From Streptosporangium brasiliense (GTDB taxonomy: Bacteria > Actinomycetota > Actinomycetes > Streptosporangiales > Streptosporangiaceae), in contig NZ_JAUSRB010000004.1 in the NCBI RefSeq assembly GCF_030811595.1, forward strand, positions 1 through 64,000: 64,000 nt of DNA, read 5' to 3'. A model generated the notes under the pieces. That model was not told the DNA's origin, did not search any database, and worked only from the letters and a program-made list of their open reading frames with translations. Positions 63,788 to 64,000 of this stretch are shown here, one piece after another; position 1 is the stretch's first letter; each line of letters opens with the position of its first letter. Made by a program: the position numbers and the translations under genes.

Positions 63788-63954
63788 GCCAGACTCCCCT
63801 TGGTTCCAAGCAGCCCGACCATGACGTGGCCCGGGTAGGTGTTGGAGGGGGAGGCGTCCGGGCCGCTGCGGTCAACGCGGGGCTTGCGGATGGCGCCGTC
63901 GGTCATGCCTTCGTGCAGCTCGTCCTTACAGCTGCGGGGGGTTGCATAAGCCAT
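63784..63954 (-). CDS. Short unknown protein
   Basis: 56 residues from ATG 63954, next to the stop of the gene off the right edge and overlapping the following gene by 4 bases (GTGA). AYATPRSCKDELHEGMTDGA, SPSNTYPGHVMVGLLGTKGS. No known family. Confidence 0.55.
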   Translation of the reverse strand: MAYATPRSCKDELHEGMTDGAIRKPRVDRSGPDASPSNTYPGHVMVGLLGTKGSLA

Positions 63955-64000
63955 TTACGCGATCCGCTTTCCGGTACCGTTGGGCTTCCGCCTGTCATTG
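63955..64000 (-). CDS. C-terminal end of a minus-strand gene (partial)
   Basis: 14 codons and a TAA enter from the right edge: NDRRKPNGTGKRIA. The stop is directly followed by the next ATG. Too short to identify; likely another small gene of the endolysin operon. Confidence 0.5.
   Translation of the reverse strand, partial: NDRRKPNGTGKRIA

Overview
The window is about 64 kb of high-GC actinobacterial sequence. It is best read as most of one temperate phage or prophage genome with a contractile (myovirus-type) tail. Evidence for a phage: a terminase, portal, scaffold, N4-gp56-type capsid protein, neck proteins, sheath, tube, tail chaperone and tape measure in canonical order. Evidence for a temperate life and an actinomycete host (Streptomyces, Streptosporangiales or similar): a tyrosine integrase, an Lsr2-like protein, five DUF397 proteins, a Scr1/WhiJ-type regulator and a DUF2637 membrane protein. 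No host housekeeping gene is visible, both ends cut through phage genes, and no DNA polymerase, primase or helicase is seen, so the genome continues beyond the window. || Layout. 1-19.4 kb (minus strand): late virion operon, running from terminase (19.4-17.1 kb) through portal and capsid to sheath, tube, tape measure and the first baseplate genes at the left edge; one plus-strand gene (11.3 kb) is inserted in it like a moron. 19.5-22.7 kb: DUF2637 membrane protein packed with a reiterated heptamer, then integrase. 22.7-30.5 kb (minus): small early-type genes including an RNA ligase, three tandem paralogues, an excisionase-like HTH, a KTSC protein, a possible holin and a MazG-like protein. 30.5-37.8 kb: regulatory and host-interaction islands (DUF397, GntR, Lsr2-like, an exported single-pass protein, and a HATPase/Scr1/DUF397 module). 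37.8-40.3 kb (minus): four-gene operon of shuffled domains including two RNA-polymerase-alpha-CTD-like folds. 40.3-41.45 kb: repeat-rich region without an obvious gene. 41.5-56.8 kb: a divergent block of mostly unknown genes, leftward 50.0-41.5 and rightward 50.2-56.8. 56.9-64 kb (minus): a TGT/DpdA-like protein, a disordered NPY-repeat protein, a HAD-like and a nucleotidyltransferase-like protein, then CHAP endolysin. || Regulation. The main organising signal is a dyad, GGAAT-N12-ATTCC with TTGAGG/CCTCAA flanks, found nine times between 34.7 and 53.3 kb plus two degenerate copies (19.4 and 25.3 kb). In nearly every copy the -35 box (TTGCNN or TTTACG) lies inside the dyad and a TAGGCT/TACGGT-type -10 follows 18 bases later. 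Several genes are therefore packaged as independent cassettes: terminator, operator/promoter, conserved leader, one gene. Three further short motif families mark the GntR gene, the Scr1/DUF397 island and two leftward early promoters. || Most functions outside the virion genes are unknown. Names here come from motif recognition only, without database searches.
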